Source: Bacillus sp. J37 (lineage in GTDB: Bacteria > Bacillota > Bacilli > Bacillales > Bacillaceae). From it: a stretch of DNA of 64,000 nucleotides. The notes below the pieces were generated by a model. The model ran no database searches. It saw only the letters and a program-made list of their open reading frames with translations, and was not told where the DNA came from. A program made the translations under genes and the position numbers. The stretch is taken from assembly GCF_000518865.1 (NCBI RefSeq), contig NZ_JAEK01000016.1, forward strand, positions 29,223 to 93,222, given 5' to 3'. This document shows, piece by piece, positions 62,506 to 64,000 of the stretch. How positions within the stretch are numbered: the first letter of the stretch is position 1; each line of letters starts with the position of its first letter.

Positions 62506-62544
62506 TTATCACTTGTGAATCTTTACTATATGTACAAGTGATAA
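62506..62544. repeat. 11-bp perfect inverted repeat
   Basis: Arms TTATCACTTGT (62506-62516) and ACAAGTGATAA (62534-62544) with a 17-nt centre. The inner CACTTGT/ACAAGTG resembles the GntR half-sites but with wider spacing and no matching promoter. Confidence 0.5.
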
Positions 62545-62732
62545 GTGTTATTAACATGTCTAGAGGCTTCCAAGAGTAAGTCCCGCATTTATGGACAGAC
62601 ATACCAAAAGTACATTAAAGGCTGAAGTCACAAGGTTTAATAGTATAGTGAGTGAAATACCAAGAGTTAGATAAATTTCATAATTCATAAAAACATACTT
62701 CACTTTACATGAGCTCTTTATCATTTATTTTG

Positions 62733-62794
62733 TTGCATTTACAACAAAGTTTGGGTACATTTAATATAAGTTATTTTTATTGTATTTACAACAA
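62733..62794 (+). promoter_or_regulatory. two copies of a MarR-type operator
   Basis: TTGCATTTACAACAA (62733-62747) and TTGTATTTACAACAA (62780-62794) differ at one base. The first extends to TTGTTG...ACAACAA symmetry. They flank the probable promoter of the MarR gene and suggest autorepression. Confidence 0.65.
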
Positions 62795-62816
62795 TACATG
62801 AGCTAAGGAGCCTATT

Positions 62817-63269
62817 ATGAAGGAAATTCTTCGTGAAATTGGAATGATAGCAAGAGCTTTAGATTCTATAAGCAATATAGAATTTAAAGAATATGACCTT
62901 ACCAAAGGCCAGTATTTGTACCTTGTGAGAATATGTGAAAGTCCAGGAATCATTCAAGAAAAGCTAGCTGAGATCATAAAAGTAGATCGAACAACTGCTG
63001 CTCGAGCTATAAAAAAGCTTGAGATAAATGGTTTTATTGAAAAGAAAAATGATGAAAATAACCAAAAAATAAAAAAGCTTTTTCCAACAGATAAAGGAAA
63101 AAATGTGTATCCCTTCATAAAAAGAGAAAATGAACATTCCAATCATGTGGCATTAGAGGGATTTACTGATATTGAAGTGGAGACCATTTATCATTTACTC
63201 CATAGAGTTAGGAAAAATGTAGAAGTCGATTGGGAATTCGTGAAGAAAGGAAACAAGAGAAATTATTAA
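62817..63269 (+). CDS. MarR-family transcriptional regulator
   Basis: A 150-residue winged-helix regulator of normal MarR length. It has LTKGQYLYLVRICESPGIIQEKLAEIIKVDRTTAARAIKKL (helix-turn-helix about residues 46-70) and the wing (KNDENNQKIKKLFPTDKGK). The ATG follows TAAGGAGCCTATT. It is followed 24 nt later by paiA and then paiB, so it may regulate them along with itself through the repeated operators upstream. Confidence 0.9.
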   Translation: MKEILREIGMIARALDSISNIEFKEYDLTKGQYLYLVRICESPGIIQEKLAEIIKVDRTTAARAIKKLEINGFIEKKNDENNQKIKKLFPTDKGKNVYPFIKRENEHSNHVALEGFTDIEVETIYHLLHRVRKNVEVDWEFVKKGNKRNY

Positions 63270-63292
63270 TCATCTATAGGGGAGACATATGA

Positions 63293-63811
<519 letters not shown>

Positions 63812-63833
63812 CTTCTTCGAAAGGTGGATTATG

Positions 63834-64000
63834 ATGTATATTCCAAAACATTTTAACATCACAGATGAAACGGTGGCTTACGACATTATAAAAGAACATA
63901 GTTTTGCGACTCTTTTTTCTCAAAACAATAGAATGCCATTTGCCACTCATTTACCGTTAATTTTGAACAAGGAGAAGTCTTACTTATACGGACACTTTGC
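63834..64000 (+). CDS. paiB: PaiB, FMN-binding split-barrel protein (partial, runs off the window)
   Basis: The first 55 residues, [20 protein letters not shown] followed by [10 protein letters not shown] and FATHLPLIL, match the N-terminus of PaiB, the partner of PaiA. Two adjacent ATGs (63831 and 63834) follow AAGGTGG; the second has better spacing. The gene continues past the end of the window. Confidence 0.85.
   Translation, partial: MYIPKHFNITDETVAYDIIKEHSFATLFSQNNRMPFATHLPLILNKEKSYLYGHF

Larger units (their letters stand above)
62000..62816. other. long mostly non-coding stretch before MarR gene
   Basis: More than 800 bp without an intact gene. It contains a relic of a secreted-protein start (62179-62309), a strong terminator (62391-62432), an inverted repeat (62506-62544) and the MarR operators (62733-62794). 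Confidence 0.6.

Overview
The window looks like a low-GC chromosome segment from a Bacillaceae-type Firmicute. Coding is AT-rich, ribosome binding sites are strong GGAGG types, GTG and TTG starts occur, lipoproteins have Bacillus-style lipoboxes, CcpA-type cre sites are present, and several genes closely match Bacillus families (SR1P, PaiA/PaiB, YesM/YesN, YesL, LplA/B/C-type transporters). No rRNA, tRNA or CRISPR array was seen. Nearly the whole window is accessory sugar and plant-glycoside catabolism.

Region 1 (about 0.4-15.9 kb) is a GntR-controlled sugar-acid-like regulon: a GntP permease, two complete TRAP transporters (DctPQM), a two-subunit transketolase, a short-chain dehydrogenase, two paralogous GntR/FCD regulators, the small protein SR1P, an RpiB-type isomerase, a zinc alcohol dehydrogenase and the thiol peroxidase Tpx. 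Six promoters of the TTGACA-N17-TANNNT type carry a 15-bp palindromic operator (ACTTRKTAKACAAGT-like). In five of them the operator starts at the same distance after the -10 box. This ties gntP, both TRAP operons, the transketolase operon, SR1P-rpiB and tpx into one regulon.

Region 2 (about 16-27 kb) starts with degenerate DNA: an integrase relic, then a relic of a glycosidase tail plus LacI tail. A LacI repressor follows, divergent from a fucose-isomerase-like enzyme, a second two-subunit transketolase, an FGGY kinase and an RbsABC-type transporter. The gene set resembles the described D-apiose pathway (isomerase, apulose kinase, two-subunit apulose-4-phosphate transketolase). That assignment is an inference.

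Region 3 (about 27-39 kb) holds a DUF1593 nucleoside-hydrolase-like protein, a YesM/YesN-type two-component pair, a sugar ABC transporter, an intracellular DUF5060/DUF4038-type (apiosidase-like) glycosidase, a second LacI paralogue and a nucleoside hydrolase. Region 4 (about 39-55 kb) holds a second YesM/YesN pair, an LplABC-type transporter, a YesL protein, a GH3 gene split by one in-frame stop codon, a GH78 alpha-L-rhamnosidase, two alpha/beta-hydrolase esterases and, on the opposite strand, an HPr-like protein that lacks the catalytic His but keeps the regulatory Ser (Crh-like). Region 5 (about 55-64 kb) has a third two-component pair with a solute-binding lipoprotein but no permease, a secreted esterase, a gene relic, a MarR regulator with two operator copies, and the paiA-paiB pair (paiB runs off the end).

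Together the genes suggest import of intact plant glycosides or oligosaccharides (none of the four glycoside-attacking enzymes in regions 3-4 has a signal peptide), intracellular deglycosylation, and entry of unusual sugars into the pentose phosphate pathway through dedicated split transketolases, with CcpA-type catabolite control layered on top.
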